Shown piece by piece: positions 16,950 through 26,099 of a stretch of DNA of 64,000 nt (positions are counted from its first letter, which is position 1; each line of letters opens with the position of its first letter). A model generated the notes under the pieces. That model was not told where the DNA came from and searched no databases. It saw only the letters and a list, made by a program, of their open reading frames with translations. Made by a program: the position numbers and the translations under genes. The DNA is taken from positions 1 through 64,000 of the forward strand of contig NZ_JAIKLE010000009.1 in assembly GCF_022267315.1 (NCBI RefSeq). Reading direction: 5' to 3'. The stretch comes from Maribellus maritimus. Its GTDB lineage: Bacteria; Bacteroidota; Bacteroidia; Bacteroidales; Prolixibacteraceae.

Positions 16950-18413
16950 TCAATTAGCCACAATACGCAGAGCAATCATTTCTTTAAAAGGAGGAATTGA
17001 TAATTCTCTTTTTTCGTTTTTATCTTGTTTGAAAAATCCTTTTTTAAACGTTTTTCCATTTAGCGGAGAAATAAGCTGGTAATTATAATTTCCTTTCGGG
17101 AGGTTTAATTTTATTTTTTCCAGCTCGTCGCCGGTGAAAACTACAGCATATTGTTTCCCCTGTTCTGATATACATTGACTTTCTGCGCCGGGAGAATGGT
17201 ATACCGTCGTAAAATCAGGTGCCATTTTAACAAAATTGAACGATTCTATAAAATTTTTCAAAATCTTTAACTGGCTCCGCAAATTGGCGCCGCCTCCCCC
17301 AGGTGCAATATTTTGTCCGGTGCCATCCTCCTTTCCTACAAAAAATGAATAGTCAAGATTATTAAAAACTGCTCCCCCTGCTAAAATAAACTGCCAGGCT
17401 TGCCGTAAATAAGCTGTATCAGAACTACCTGCAAACCCCGATTCGTCAAAACTTACAGGCCGGTGCCATCCGTAATTTAACCAAACAGCTTCGGGCCAAA
17501 CATAGTGGAAGTTAAGGATAGACACCTTCGCATCAACCTGCGCAAGAGAATGTTTGAAGTTTGTGTAATTCTGTGCAATTAAATGTTTTTTTGGTAGCTC
17601 GGATTCCGTCTCAACCACTACACTTGAAATTTCTTTTTGCCATTCCAATGACGCTTCGGAAGCCTTTTTAGCCCATTTAAACCAACCTCCCTGTTCCGGG
17701 TCTAATGTTCGCAATGTTCTCATTCCCTTCTCCGGATTATCAGCCCAGGGTTCATTTTGAATTTCATAAAAAACGTTGTCGAATGTGTTTAACTCAGTAA
17801 CAATTTTTTTTACCAGTTCTTTTTGAAATTCAATCAATTTCCCGTTTTGTAAAGTATTGGATTCTCTTCTACCCAAATCTCCGGGGAGATTATTTATATT
17901 ATTGCCCGGATTAAACGGATCCCTTGTCCAATTTGCATCCTGATACGTAGAACAAAAAAAGGTTACTTCAACAAAAATATTCAACCTGCTTGCCAACGAA
18001 ATGAAATTTCGAAGTCTTGTAAAGTAGTCAGGATTCCACTGCGACAAATCAAACTTTTCTTCAGCTTCAAAAAGTCCGGGTTCGTTCACTCTTTTCCACG
18101 GCGCCAGAAATTTTCCTGTTTCCGGCGCAAGAGTATTATTTTGAATACCAAAACTACCAGGAATCTCAACATACGAACCGGTAAAAATTCTTGTATAATT
18201 CATTCCTGTTTTGTTCAGTTCGTGTAAATATTTTTCGTAATCGAAAGCAGAATTTAAAACAGCCCCGTAGTGTTCCGCTGATGTTATCAGAATAACCGGT
18301 TTACTTTTGTAAGTAAAATAATGAGGATTTTTAGGATGTAACGCAAGTGGTTGATTTTTAGCAGAGATAAATGTCAAAACTAAAACAAAAAATAAGACAA
18401 TTCGTTTGTACAT
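16950..18413 (-). CDS. Secreted GH-A clan (cellulase-like) glycoside hydrolase
   Basis: The 487-residue protein has a signal peptide (residues 1-19) and a TIM-barrel of the GH-A type. The acid/base Glu is E221 in YEIQNEPW and the likely nucleophile is E324 in SFDESGFAG. A C-terminal beta-sandwich (about 400-487) resembles the collagen-binding-like domain that follows such barrels. The strand-1 segment YFTYKSKPVILITSAEHYGA is typical of the DUF4038-like/GH5-like group. Substrate cannot be assigned from sequence alone. The gene stands alone, convergent with the M16 gene and divergent from the macrodomain gene. Confidence 0.78.
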   Translation of the reverse strand: MYKRIVLFFVLVLTFISAKNQPLALHPKNPHYFTYKSKPVILITSAEHYGAVLNSAFDYEKYLHELNKTGMNYTRIFTGSYVEIPGSFGIQNNTLAPETGKFLAPWKRVNEPGLFEAEEKFDLSQWNPDYFTRLRNFISLASRLNIFVEVTFFCSTYQDANWTRDPFNPGNNINNLPGDLGRRESNTLQNGKLIEFQKELVKKIVTELNTFDNVFYEIQNEPWADNPEKGMRTLRTLDPEQGGWFKWAKKASEASLEWQKEISSVVVETESELPKKHLIAQNYTNFKHSLAQVDAKVSILNFHYVWPEAVWLNYGWHRPVSFDESGFAGSSDTAYLRQAWQFILAGGAVFNNLDYSFFVGKEDGTGQNIAPGGGGANLRSQLKILKNFIESFNFVKMAPDFTTVYHSPGAESQCISEQGKQYAVVFTGDELEKIKLNLPKGNYNYQLISPLNGKTFKKGFFKQDKNEKRELSIPPFKEMIALRIVAN

Positions 18414-18468
18414 GGCATCAGGCTTTTCTAAATTTATGACATAAATGTAAAAAATATCAGGATAATAA

Positions 18469-18990
18469 ATGAAAGAATTTCAAAACAAGAGAATAAAACT
18501 CCATAGAGGCGATATAACAAAGTTACAAACGGATGCAATTGTAAATGCTGCTAATAAGTCGTTGCTCGGTGGAGGAGGTGTAGATGGCGCTATTCATCGG
18601 GCAGCAGGAAAACAACTTTTGGAAGAATGTAGGGCATTAAATGGCTGTGAAACTGGTGATGCAAAAATTACCAAAGGATATAATCTTTCGGCTAAATTTG
18701 TCATCCACACAGTTGGTCCGGTATGGAACGGAGGAAAATACAATGAACCGGAAAAGCTTGCTTCCTGTTACCGGAGAAGTTTGGAAGTAGCTGAAGAAAA
18801 CAATCTGATAACTATTGCCTTTCCAAACATTAGCACCGGCGTTTACGGATATCCAAAGAAAGATGCTGCAAAGATTGCTATTCTTGAGGTTTCCGGATTT
18901 TTATCAAATAAGGATACAATCAACGAGGTAATTTTTTGTGTATTCGATAGCGAAAACTTTGAGATTTATGAACAGATTTTAAATTCATAA
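18469..18990 (+). CDS. Macrodomain protein (ADP-ribosyl hydrolase)
   Basis: The 173-residue protein is one macrodomain. It has the GDIT motif (LHRGDITKL), [18 protein letters not shown] for ADP-ribose binding, and [14 protein letters not shown] for the phosphate loop. This set is typical of MacroD/YmdB-type enzymes that hydrolyse O-acetyl-ADP-ribose or remove ADP-ribose from acidic residues. It is cytoplasmic. The next gene begins 6 bp downstream with GTG, suggesting a two-gene operon. Confidence 0.92.
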   Translation: MKEFQNKRIKLHRGDITKLQTDAIVNAANKSLLGGGGVDGAIHRAAGKQLLEECRALNGCETGDAKITKGYNLSAKFVIHTVGPVWNGGKYNEPEKLASCYRRSLEVAEENNLITIAFPNISTGVYGYPKKDAAKIAILEVSGFLSNKDTINEVIFCVFDSENFEIYEQILNS

Positions 18991-18996
18991 CTACAG

Positions 18997-19443
18997 GTGA
19001 AAACAATAAAAAATACTTTACTGTTTTTTGTAATTTTAGCAGTTTTCAGCTGTCATCAGGACGAAAAATCCAGCGTTGAAGAACTTTTCGAGGCTGACAG
19101 GCAATTTTCAAAAGCTGCTGAAACGATAGGCTTTAGAAAAGCGTTTGTAGAATTTGCGCGCGCTGATGCCGTTCTTTTACGCGAGAACAGCTTGCCTATT
19201 GTTGGGAAGATGGCAATTAAAGATTTGTTTAGCGGGGAAAGTCCCGAAAATATTCAATTTTTTTGGCAACCGCTAAACGGCGAGGTCGCAGTCTCAGGAG
19301 AATTAGGTTACACCTATGGAATCTACACGATTAAAAGTGATTCTGTCGTTCAGAAAGGAACTTATATCTCAGTTTGGAAAAAAGACAAAGACGGAAATTG
19401 GAAATATATTCTCGACTCTGGCAACGAAGGAATCGGTGAGTAA
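18997..19443 (+). CDS. Exported NTF2-like (DUF4440/SnoaL-like) protein
   Basis: The 148-residue product starts at a GTG 6 bp after the macrodomain gene; no nearby ATG precedes the signal sequence. A lipobox-like Cys19 follows LAVFS. The body has the NTF2-like pattern: LFEADRQFSKAAETIGF helix, FVEFARADAVLL, PIVGKMAIKDLF and a terminal sheet GTYISVWKKDKDGNWKY. Such domains are binding or isomerase scaffolds and often act as small periplasmic proteins. The substrate is unknown. Confidence 0.78.
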   Translation: MKTIKNTLLFFVILAVFSCHQDEKSSVEELFEADRQFSKAAETIGFRKAFVEFARADAVLLRENSLPIVGKMAIKDLFSGESPENIQFFWQPLNGEVAVSGELGYTYGIYTIKSDSVVQKGTYISVWKKDKDGNWKYILDSGNEGIGE

Positions 19444-19538
19444 AATTAATTGATTTATCCGTTGGAAAGCGACTCTCAGTCTATCTGCACTCGGTTTGTG
19501 TTTCAAGTTTTAAGTTAGCTAAACTCAAAATAAAATAT

Positions 19539-19546
19539 TACTTTTG
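19539..19546 (+). promoter_or_regulatory. Probable promoter of the cold-shock gene
   Basis: TACTTTTG fits the Bacteroidota TAnnTTTG consensus exactly. If used, transcription would begin near 19553 and leave a leader of about 185 bases before the ATG at 19738. The rest of 19444-19737 holds no gene. Confidence 0.45.
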
Positions 19547-19737
19547 TACGACATGCCAGATTTGAGAATTTGCGTTTTTACTAATTCCTGCTCATTATTA
19601 GTTTATTATCGCCCTTTTTAAAATCTAACATTTTTCACGCAAAGAGATTGTTTGAAAAGATTTTATCTTTCGGGTTTTGATTAAACAGGAAAAAATTTCA
19701 GACTGGAAAATTAGAATATTGAAATTTTAAATATTAT

Positions 19738-20190
19738 ATGGGAAGATCACAAGAGACATTTAACAAAAAAGAAGTAAGAAATAAAAAAGAGAAAAAAAGA
19801 AAAGAAAAAGCTGCAAAAAGACAGGCGAGAAGAGAGACGGAAAATAAATCGAGCCTTGATGATATGATTGCTTATGTGGACGAAAACGGGATGATTGTAG
19901 ACACTCCGCCAGACGAAAGTGATAAAACGGAAGTTAAATTGGAAGATATAGAAGTTAGTGTTCCCAAAGGAGGTTCAATGGTAGATGAAGATCCTGTTAA
20001 AAAAGGAGTTGTTACTTTCTTTAACGAATCAAAAGGATATGGATTTATCAAAGAAAAAGAAACCCGGCAAGATGTTTTTGTCCATATTAACAACCTCACA
20101 GAACCGATAAAAGAAGGCAACATGGTTACCTTTGAAATTGAAAAGGGACAACGCGGGCCAACTGCCGTAAATGTGAAACTTAATAAATAG
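19738..20190 (+). CDS. Cold-shock-domain protein with basic N-terminus
   Basis: The 150-residue protein has a very Lys/Arg-rich start (residues 1-37), an acidic linker (about 38-85) and a C-terminal cold-shock domain from about residue 86. The domain carries both RNA-binding motifs, KGYGFIK (RNP1) and VFVHINNL (RNP2). This two-part layout is usual in Bacteroidota. It probably acts as an RNA chaperone. A predicted promoter lies about 190 bp upstream, so the mRNA may have a long 5' leader, as in cold-regulated csp genes elsewhere. A terminator follows at 20200. Confidence 0.9.
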   Translation: MGRSQETFNKKEVRNKKEKKRKEKAAKRQARRETENKSSLDDMIAYVDENGMIVDTPPDESDKTEVKLEDIEVSVPKGGSMVDEDPVKKGVVTFFNESKGYGFIKEKETRQDVFVHINNLTEPIKEGNMVTFEIEKGQRGPTAVNVKLNK

Positions 20191-20199
20191 AAATACTTT

Positions 20200-20222
20200 G
20201 GGCTGTTAATAGCCCGTTTTTT
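20200..20222 (+). terminator. Terminator after the cold-shock gene
   Basis: A GGGCT/AGCCC stem with loop GTTAAT is followed by G and six T. It overlaps the 3' end of the convergent S9 peptidase gene. Confidence 0.75.
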
Positions 20223-22977
20223 CGCCTTTTTCAGTTGCTGGAACACCTTTCTCCATCCATTCAGGAATTGGTTCGCCTTTTAAATAATGATTAAAAAACT
20301 GGAACATTCTTTTGCTTAAATCGATGCGGTTTGCCCAACTCTCTTCTTTTAAGTTGTGCGGTTCATTATTATAAGATAACAACCAAGCCGGTTTGTTAAG
20401 CCTTCTCATAGCAACAAAAAGTTCAATTCCCTGGTACCACGGCACTGCTCCGTCATCGTCGTTATGCATCATCAACAAAGGTGTATTTATTTTTGGAACA
20501 GAAAACAATGGCGAATTTTCTAAATAAAGCAAGGGTTTATCCCACAATGTTCCTCCTATCCGACTTTGTGTATGTTCATATTGAAACATTCTGCTTTTCC
20601 CCGACTGCCATCGGATTCCACCATAAGCGCTTGTCATATTACTTACAGGTGCGCCAGCCATGGCTGCAGCAAACATATCTGTTTGCGTAACAAGATAAGC
20701 AGTTTGATAACCGCCCCAGCTTTGCCCTTGCAGGCCGATTTTATCCTTATTAATAAAATCATATTTATGAATTAAATATTGGGTTCCGCTAACAATTGAG
20801 TTAAATGCACTTTGCCCCGGATATCCTACTTTGTATGTTATATCAGGAACGAAAATAAGATAACCGTTACTTGCATAAAAGGTTTTGTTAATAACAGAAC
20901 GACTGGGCGAAGGATGATAGTGTTGATTCAACGATTCAGAGCTTCGTTCATAAAAATATACGATCATCGGATATTTTCGGCCGGGATCAAGATTTTCAGG
21001 TTTGTAGAGCAAGCCTTTTAATTCTTCTCCTGAAAACGAATTCCATTTTACCAGTTCAACATTTGCCCAGTTGTATTTGTCTTGTTGCGGGTTGGCTTCC
21101 GATACTTTTTTTGAATGTTTAAACTCAAGATTACTTGTCCACAAATCGGGATAAGTTTCGATGTCCTGCTTTCTGAAAATTATTTTATCAGCCTTTTTAG
21201 CTTTTTTTAAATCAGAAAAAATATAATTATCCATTATAACATATTCAATATCTTTTAGAGAATTGAATTGAATGCCGAAAAAACCACGCGACATCGTTCT
21301 CTCATCAGTCGCACTTAATAAAACAGGTTCAGTTTGCGGAATATATTCCAAATCTTTATCGAGTTTTAAATAGCGGAGGCGCGTATTATTTCTGCGTCCG
21401 AAAGCTTTTGTAATATTAACAGGAACCCGCTCGCCGGACGGATCCAATTTCCAAATGTCGTAACGATCATAAATATAAACAAATCTGTCGTCCTGGCTCC
21501 ATCCTGCAATTCCATATGGTGGTGGATCTGAAGGAGAATCATGCCATTCGTTATAAAACGATACCGGTAAAACTTTTGTAAGAGAAATAGTATCCTGAAG
21601 ATTCGCATCGTTCGCTAACGAATAGTAACTGCTGTCAACAGGTTCATACCACAAAATATATTTGCCGTGGGGTGACAGGCGAACCCAGCTTTTTCCCTTT
21701 AAAACCAATCTTTTTATACCTGACTCTATGTCGATAACATAATAATCTTTCAGATTTTCACCTGTCCAACTGGAAGCACGTATGTACGGTGTGTCATCAA
21801 CTCCGAGTCCAACATCACCGTTTCCCTTTTGAATAGTTGAAACCTCCCTGATTTTTATATCGGCCAATTGAATATATCGGTTTAAATTAACATGATAAAC
21901 GCCCAGAAAAGTCCGTTTTTTTTCTTTCTCTGCTTCCACCTTTTGTTGTGGCTGAAGTCTTTCATCTCTCCAGTTCCAGACGTCCAGGTTGGGTTTATCT
22001 TCTTTAAGTAGAGTATCTTTAGGTGCCGGAACAGGACTTTCTGCAACTCCCAGATACAATTTTGAACCATCCTGCGAAAAATACAGATCTCCATTTTCAC
22101 TGGGCGACCAGCCAACTGGAACGCCGCTCGTGTATTTATCCAGCACTTTAGATGGAGGCGTTAAATTTTCTCCATAATATAAAGAGTAAACTTTTTCTTT
22201 CACAGTATCCTGTGAACAAAGAAAAGCATACTTTTCTCCTGTTTCATTTGAAACGATTCTTTTTATCCACCCTTCTGTTGAAAAAAGTTTATGACTGATT
22301 CCGTTTTCAGTATCAAATACAAAAAAATCAGAGATAGTATGAATAGAATCATCCGCTTGCGTAGAAAAATAAATGGCATCACCCAGTTTTGAATAATGGT
22401 ATTCAGTCACATTTTTATAAACAGAAGTATCACCATTTTGAATTTTGAAAAGAGTTAAATCATCTCCGGAGTTTTCTCTTTTGTTTGCATTTTTCTCGAT
22501 GTCTGCTGTATCTTTCACTGTTTCTGACATAAATGCAACCCATTTTGAATTCTCTTCAGGAAGTTTATAAGAATTTAAATTAGGAAATTTATAAATCTTT
22601 TCTTTTTTTATGTCATAAATACCCAAGCTATCCTGTGGCATTTTATCCTTTTTAACCTTGTCTTTCTTTGCCTGGCGAATAGCTGACTCGGGTTGCTTTA
22701 TTTTAAAAACAATAAAATCATTTTCGGCTCCAAATGTTGCAGCGTAACCACGGGGGATAGTATCCGATTTATTTCCGTCGTATATTATTAGATCTCCGTC
22801 GCCTTTCTGAGGCACCCTTTCATAGGAAATATAGTCACCATTGTATGAAATGTTTCCATTTGAAAGAACATTCCAGTCTTTGAAATCTTCTATTTGAAGC
22901 ACCTTCTTAGGAGTTAACTGAGCAAATAAAAAGCCCGGGAATAACAGTAAAATCGAAAAAAATATCTTACTCTTCAT
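20206..22977 (-). CDS. S9-family prolyl oligopeptidase-like peptidase, secreted
   Basis: The frame opens at 23019, but the ATG at 22977 (MKSKIFFSILLLFPGFLFAQ) begins a clean signal peptide and is chosen, giving 923 residues. The N-terminal part is a beta-propeller-like sensor. The C-terminal alpha/beta hydrolase has the S9 triad: S753 in GLQGQSWGG, D842 in HNDDDGAVPW and H874 in EPHNLK. It should cut oligopeptides in the periplasm or outside the cell. It is convergent with the cold-shock gene and sits alone. Confidence 0.92.
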   Translation of the reverse strand: MKSKIFFSILLLFPGFLFAQLTPKKVLQIEDFKDWNVLSNGNISYNGDYISYERVPQKGDGDLIIYDGNKSDTIPRGYAATFGAENDFIVFKIKQPESAIRQAKKDKVKKDKMPQDSLGIYDIKKEKIYKFPNLNSYKLPEENSKWVAFMSETVKDTADIEKNANKRENSGDDLTLFKIQNGDTSVYKNVTEYHYSKLGDAIYFSTQADDSIHTISDFFVFDTENGISHKLFSTEGWIKRIVSNETGEKYAFLCSQDTVKEKVYSLYYGENLTPPSKVLDKYTSGVPVGWSPSENGDLYFSQDGSKLYLGVAESPVPAPKDTLLKEDKPNLDVWNWRDERLQPQQKVEAEKEKKRTFLGVYHVNLNRYIQLADIKIREVSTIQKGNGDVGLGVDDTPYIRASSWTGENLKDYYVIDIESGIKRLVLKGKSWVRLSPHGKYILWYEPVDSSYYSLANDANLQDTISLTKVLPVSFYNEWHDSPSDPPPYGIAGWSQDDRFVYIYDRYDIWKLDPSGERVPVNITKAFGRRNNTRLRYLKLDKDLEYIPQTEPVLLSATDERTMSRGFFGIQFNSLKDIEYVIMDNYIFSDLKKAKKADKIIFRKQDIETYPDLWTSNLEFKHSKKVSEANPQQDKYNWANVELVKWNSFSGEELKGLLYKPENLDPGRKYPMIVYFYERSSESLNQHYHPSPSRSVINKTFYASNGYLIFVPDITYKVGYPGQSAFNSIVSGTQYLIHKYDFINKDKIGLQGQSWGGYQTAYLVTQTDMFAAAMAGAPVSNMTSAYGGIRWQSGKSRMFQYEHTQSRIGGTLWDKPLLYLENSPLFSVPKINTPLLMMHNDDDGAVPWYQGIELFVAMRRLNKPAWLLSYNNEPHNLKEESWANRIDLSKRMFQFFNHYLKGEPIPEWMEKGVPATEKGEKTGY

Positions 22978-23094
22978 TAGAGATGGCAAATAATTCTTAT
23001 TAAATATAAACCGATTCATTCAAAAATAATGATTTAATTAAATCCCTCTATTCAAATGACAATTATTCCTGATAAAAGTTGAATATACAGCACA

Positions 23095-23796
23095 TCAAGC
23101 CTGGTAGTGCTGCAAAACCTGTTGAAATTCTTCGGGTAAATCAGAAGTAAAAGACAATTCTTTGCCTAAAACAGGATGTTTTATTTTTAATTGCCCGGCA
23201 TGGAGGAATAAACGTTTTACTCCTGTCTTTTCTGTTATTATTTTGTTTAATGTAAAATCGCCGTGATGGGTATCACCAAGTATATCGAAATGGTTTTGAG
23301 CAAAATGTTGCCGAATTTGATGCCAGCGTCCGGTTTCAGGTTGAATTTCAACCAAACTAAGGAGAACATTTTCCTTTTCTTTATATGATATGCCAGTCTG
23401 AACGGTTTGAAGTGTTTTAAAATTTGTAACAGCCGGCTTTTTAAATTTTGATTTCTTTTTTACAAGTACCTTCGATTCAAATTTTCCCTCGCCAGGATTT
23501 CCCTGAACAATAGCAAAGTAAGTTTTCTGAACTTCCTTTCGCTCAAACTGAAGTGTAAGTTCTTTTGCTATCTCCGACGAAAAAGCAAGTACAATTACGC
23601 CCGAGGTTTTAGAATCCAAGCGGTGGACATTATAAATCCACCGTTGAGTAATTTCTCCTAGTAATTTTGTGAGATAAGGGGCATCGTGCGGCATAAAATC
23701 ATTTTTATGTACAGGCAGGTCTACCGGCTTTTCAACAGCGATGAATTGCTCATCCTGAAAAATTATAGGGATGCTGAAAGATTCGTTATTTGACAT
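23095..23796 (-). CDS. RluA-family pseudouridine synthase
   Basis: The 233-residue protein is a catalytic RluA-type domain with the motif HRLDSKTSG, whose Asp is D61, and the later GRWHQIRQH and KRLFLHAG blocks. There is no S4 domain. It isomerises specific uridines in rRNA or tRNA; the target base cannot be read from sequence. Length suits the short RluA/TruC-like group. Confidence 0.9.
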   Translation of the reverse strand: MSNNESFSIPIIFQDEQFIAVEKPVDLPVHKNDFMPHDAPYLTKLLGEITQRWIYNVHRLDSKTSGVIVLAFSSEIAKELTLQFERKEVQKTYFAIVQGNPGEGKFESKVLVKKKSKFKKPAVTNFKTLQTVQTGISYKEKENVLLSLVEIQPETGRWHQIRQHFAQNHFDILGDTHHGDFTLNKIITEKTGVKRLFLHAGQLKIKHPVLGKELSFTSDLPEEFQQVLQHYQA

Positions 23797-24400
23797 TTAT
23801 TACTTACTGGTGGTTTATTTCTTTTATTTATTATTCGTTCAAAAATAGATGAATTATTGAGAATCTGACGTAAAATCTTTTGTTCATTTCGCGATATGTT
23901 GTAAAGTCAACTTTTTCAGAACGTTTATCTAGCCGAATAACATTTGATAATAAATACTTTGGTTTATTGATAACTGCTGTAATAGCAATAAAAATGAAGC
24001 TGAAAATGTTCAGAATAAACGGCAAGGTTGTTTTTTTATATTCAGTCTGTTTATAACCAGAGAAAACTTATTTAAAAGGAGAAACAAGTGAGGTAGTGCT
24101 AAAATCAATTGTTTTTCTGATTCTGATATAGTTTTTACCAGGTATTTCTTTTGGGTAACAACAAATTTGCATTGATAACTTTGTCTTTGGGAGGAGCGAG
24201 CTTATTCTCGCTACCAGTTAATAGAACAGAATGGTTTTTATTCTGTTTTTAAAATTTATTCCGAATACCGTAAAAACTCATTTATTAAAGCTTTAAGAAT
24301 AATTAATTTTGAAGACGAAAGAATTCAGCTTGTTAAAAATCATCCTCGGTATTGGAATTCTTTCTAAAAAAGACAAAAAATTAATTAATTCAGTTGTAAA
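23797..24400. other. Gene-poor region with a possible gene remnant
   Basis: About 600 bp lie between the RluA gene and the epimerase gene. A 64-codon minus frame at 23831-24025 shows no coding character. A better coding-like stretch is the remnant at 24191-24367. No RNA gene or terminator was recognised. Confidence 0.45.
24191..24367 (+). pseudogene. Possible C-terminal remnant of a lost gene
   Basis: A start-less open frame of 58 codons encodes a protein-like peptide (RYQLIEQNGFYSVFKIY, RIINFEDERIQLVKNHPRYW, NSF) ending in TAA. The composition looks genuine, but the frame opens only shortly upstream at a stop and has no start. I cannot name the family. Confidence 0.3.
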
Positions 24401-25528
24401 ATGAGTTGCAACAGACGTAATTTTATAAAGAAATCAACAATAATTACTTTCGGAGGAATGGTATTCCCCGGGTTAACATATTCAAACATGAAGGGAAAAT
24501 TACCGGCACACGGATTAAAGCTAAGTTTAGAGCCATATAATTTACAGCTAAAACATGTTTTTACAATAGCAAACAGTTCCCGGAAAACTACTCCGGTTAT
24601 ATTAACAAAACTGGAATGTAGCGGATACACAGGCTTGGGAGAGGCATCACTGCCGCCGTATCTTGGCGAATCGCAACAAACGGTCACCGAATTTCTGTCA
24701 CGTTTAAATCTGGAACAATTTAGAGACCCTTTCAGAATGGATGAAATTCTGGAGTATATTGATGAAGCAGCTCCGGGAAACTATGCAGCAAAAGCGTCAG
24801 TTGATATTGCTTTGCACGATTTAGTCGGGAAAATTATGGGGCAACCCTGGTATAAAATATGGGGCTTTTCATCAGAAAACACTCCAAATACTTCATACAC
24901 GATTGGCATCGATAAATCGGATGTTATAAAAGAGAAAGTAAATGAGGCGGCAGAATTTAAAATATTAAAGGTAAAACTCGGGCGTGAAAACGATAAGGAA
25001 ATGATAGAAACCATACGTTCTGTTTCAGAAGTTCCTTTATGTGTGGATGTTAATCAGGGGTGGAAAGATAAAAAAATGGCGCTTGATATGGTAGTATGGC
25101 TAAAAGAAAAAGGTATTGAGTTTATTGAACAGCCCATGCCAAAAGATCGAACCGATGATATTGCCTGGCTGACAGAAAATTCACCGATTCCGATTATTGC
25201 CGATGAAGCGGTACAGCGACTTTGCGACGTAAAGAAAGCCGTTGGAATTTACTCAGGTATCAATATAAAACTGATGAAATGTACCGGTATGCGGGAAGCG
25301 CATAAAATGGTTAATCTGGCCAGGAATCACAAAATGAAAGTGATGATTGGTTGTATGACAGAAACCTCATGTGCAGTCTCTGCTGCTGCACAGCTTTCAC
25401 CCAAAGTTGATTGGGCCGATCTGGATGGTAACCTTTTGATTGATAATGATCCTTATACAGGCGTTAAAATTGTTAACGGGAAAATTACACTTCAGGATAC
25501 GCCGGGAATCGGAATTAGCAATTCTTAA
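24401..25528 (+). CDS. L-Ala-D/L-Glu (dipeptide) epimerase, enolase superfamily
   Basis: The 375-residue protein has a Tat-like start (MSCNRRNFIKKS followed by a hydrophobic stretch), so it may be exported folded. The muconate-lactonizing-type barrel has K190-x-K192 as catalytic lysines, metal ligands D216 (CVDVNQG), E243 (FIEQPMP) and D268 (IIADEA), and the second catalytic Lys in INIKLMK (K290/K293). The DLDGNLLIDNDPY end is typical of dipeptide epimerases that recycle murein peptides. It is followed 47 bp later by msrB. The exact dipeptide preference is inferred. Confidence 0.88.
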   Translation: MSCNRRNFIKKSTIITFGGMVFPGLTYSNMKGKLPAHGLKLSLEPYNLQLKHVFTIANSSRKTTPVILTKLECSGYTGLGEASLPPYLGESQQTVTEFLSRLNLEQFRDPFRMDEILEYIDEAAPGNYAAKASVDIALHDLVGKIMGQPWYKIWGFSSENTPNTSYTIGIDKSDVIKEKVNEAAEFKILKVKLGRENDKEMIETIRSVSEVPLCVDVNQGWKDKKMALDMVVWLKEKGIEFIEQPMPKDRTDDIAWLTENSPIPIIADEAVQRLCDVKKAVGIYSGINIKLMKCTGMREAHKMVNLARNHKMKVMIGCMTETSCAVSAAAQLSPKVDWADLDGNLLIDNDPYTGVKIVNGKITLQDTPGIGISNS

Positions 25529-25575
25529 CTTTTCAGGGTAAACCAAAGTGAGGGTGAAATTGTCATTATTGTGTT

Positions 25576-26043
25576 ATGAAGACTATAATTGTGATGATTT
25601 TATTAAGCGTTGGATTCTCTGCCTGCGGGCAGGTTTCGAAAAAGAATCAGAAACAGCCAACCGAAAAAAGTGATACTATGAAGTTTAACCAATTAACGGA
25701 TTTTGAGGAATATGTAATTCTTGAAAAAGGAACTGAACGGCCTTTTACCGGGAAATACGACAAATTTTATGAGAAGGGAACCTACGTTTGCAAACGCTGC
25801 GGTGCTGCATTGTACCAATCAACAAGTAAGTTTAATTCAGGTTGCGGATGGCCCAGTTTTGACGATGAAATTGAAGGTGCTGTGAGAAGAACCCTTGATG
25901 CCGATGGCCGCAGGACTGAAATTACCTGCAACAATTGCGGGGGCCATTTAGGGCATGTTTTTTTGGGGGAAGGTTTTACCGACAAAAATACACGGCACTG
26001 CGTTAATTCAGTATCGCTTGAATTTATTCCGGCAGAAAAATAA
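25576..26043 (+). CDS. msrB: Peptide-methionine (R)-S-oxide reductase MsrB
   Basis: The 155-residue enzyme has a lipoprotein-like signal with Cys17 (GFSAC), so it is periplasmic or membrane-bound. Zinc ligands are C72/C75 (CKRC) and C118/C121 (CNNC), and the catalytic Cys is C142 in [11 protein letters not shown]. It reduces methionine-R-sulfoxide in proteins damaged by oxidants. It is probably co-transcribed with the epimerase gene. A hairpin follows the stop. Confidence 0.96.
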   Translation: MKTIIVMILLSVGFSACGQVSKKNQKQPTEKSDTMKFNQLTDFEEYVILEKGTERPFTGKYDKFYEKGTYVCKRCGAALYQSTSKFNSGCGWPSFDDEIEGAVRRTLDADGRRTEITCNNCGGHLGHVFLGEGFTDKNTRHCVNSVSLEFIPAEK

Positions 26044-26045
26044 AA

Positions 26046-26072
26046 AAGGAGAATTGTAAAACAGTTCTCCTT
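26046..26072 (+). terminator. Hairpin after msrB
   Basis: AAGGAGAA pairs with TTCTCCTT across an 11-base loop directly after the msrB stop. The T-run is weak, so function as a terminator is likely but not certain. Confidence 0.5.
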
Positions 26073-26099
26073 CGGTTTCAAATTTAGTTTAGTTATTTT

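Noticed and set aside
23831-24025. 64-codon minus frame after the RluA gene
   Set aside because: No start context, no motif and no gene-like composition; left as intergenic.
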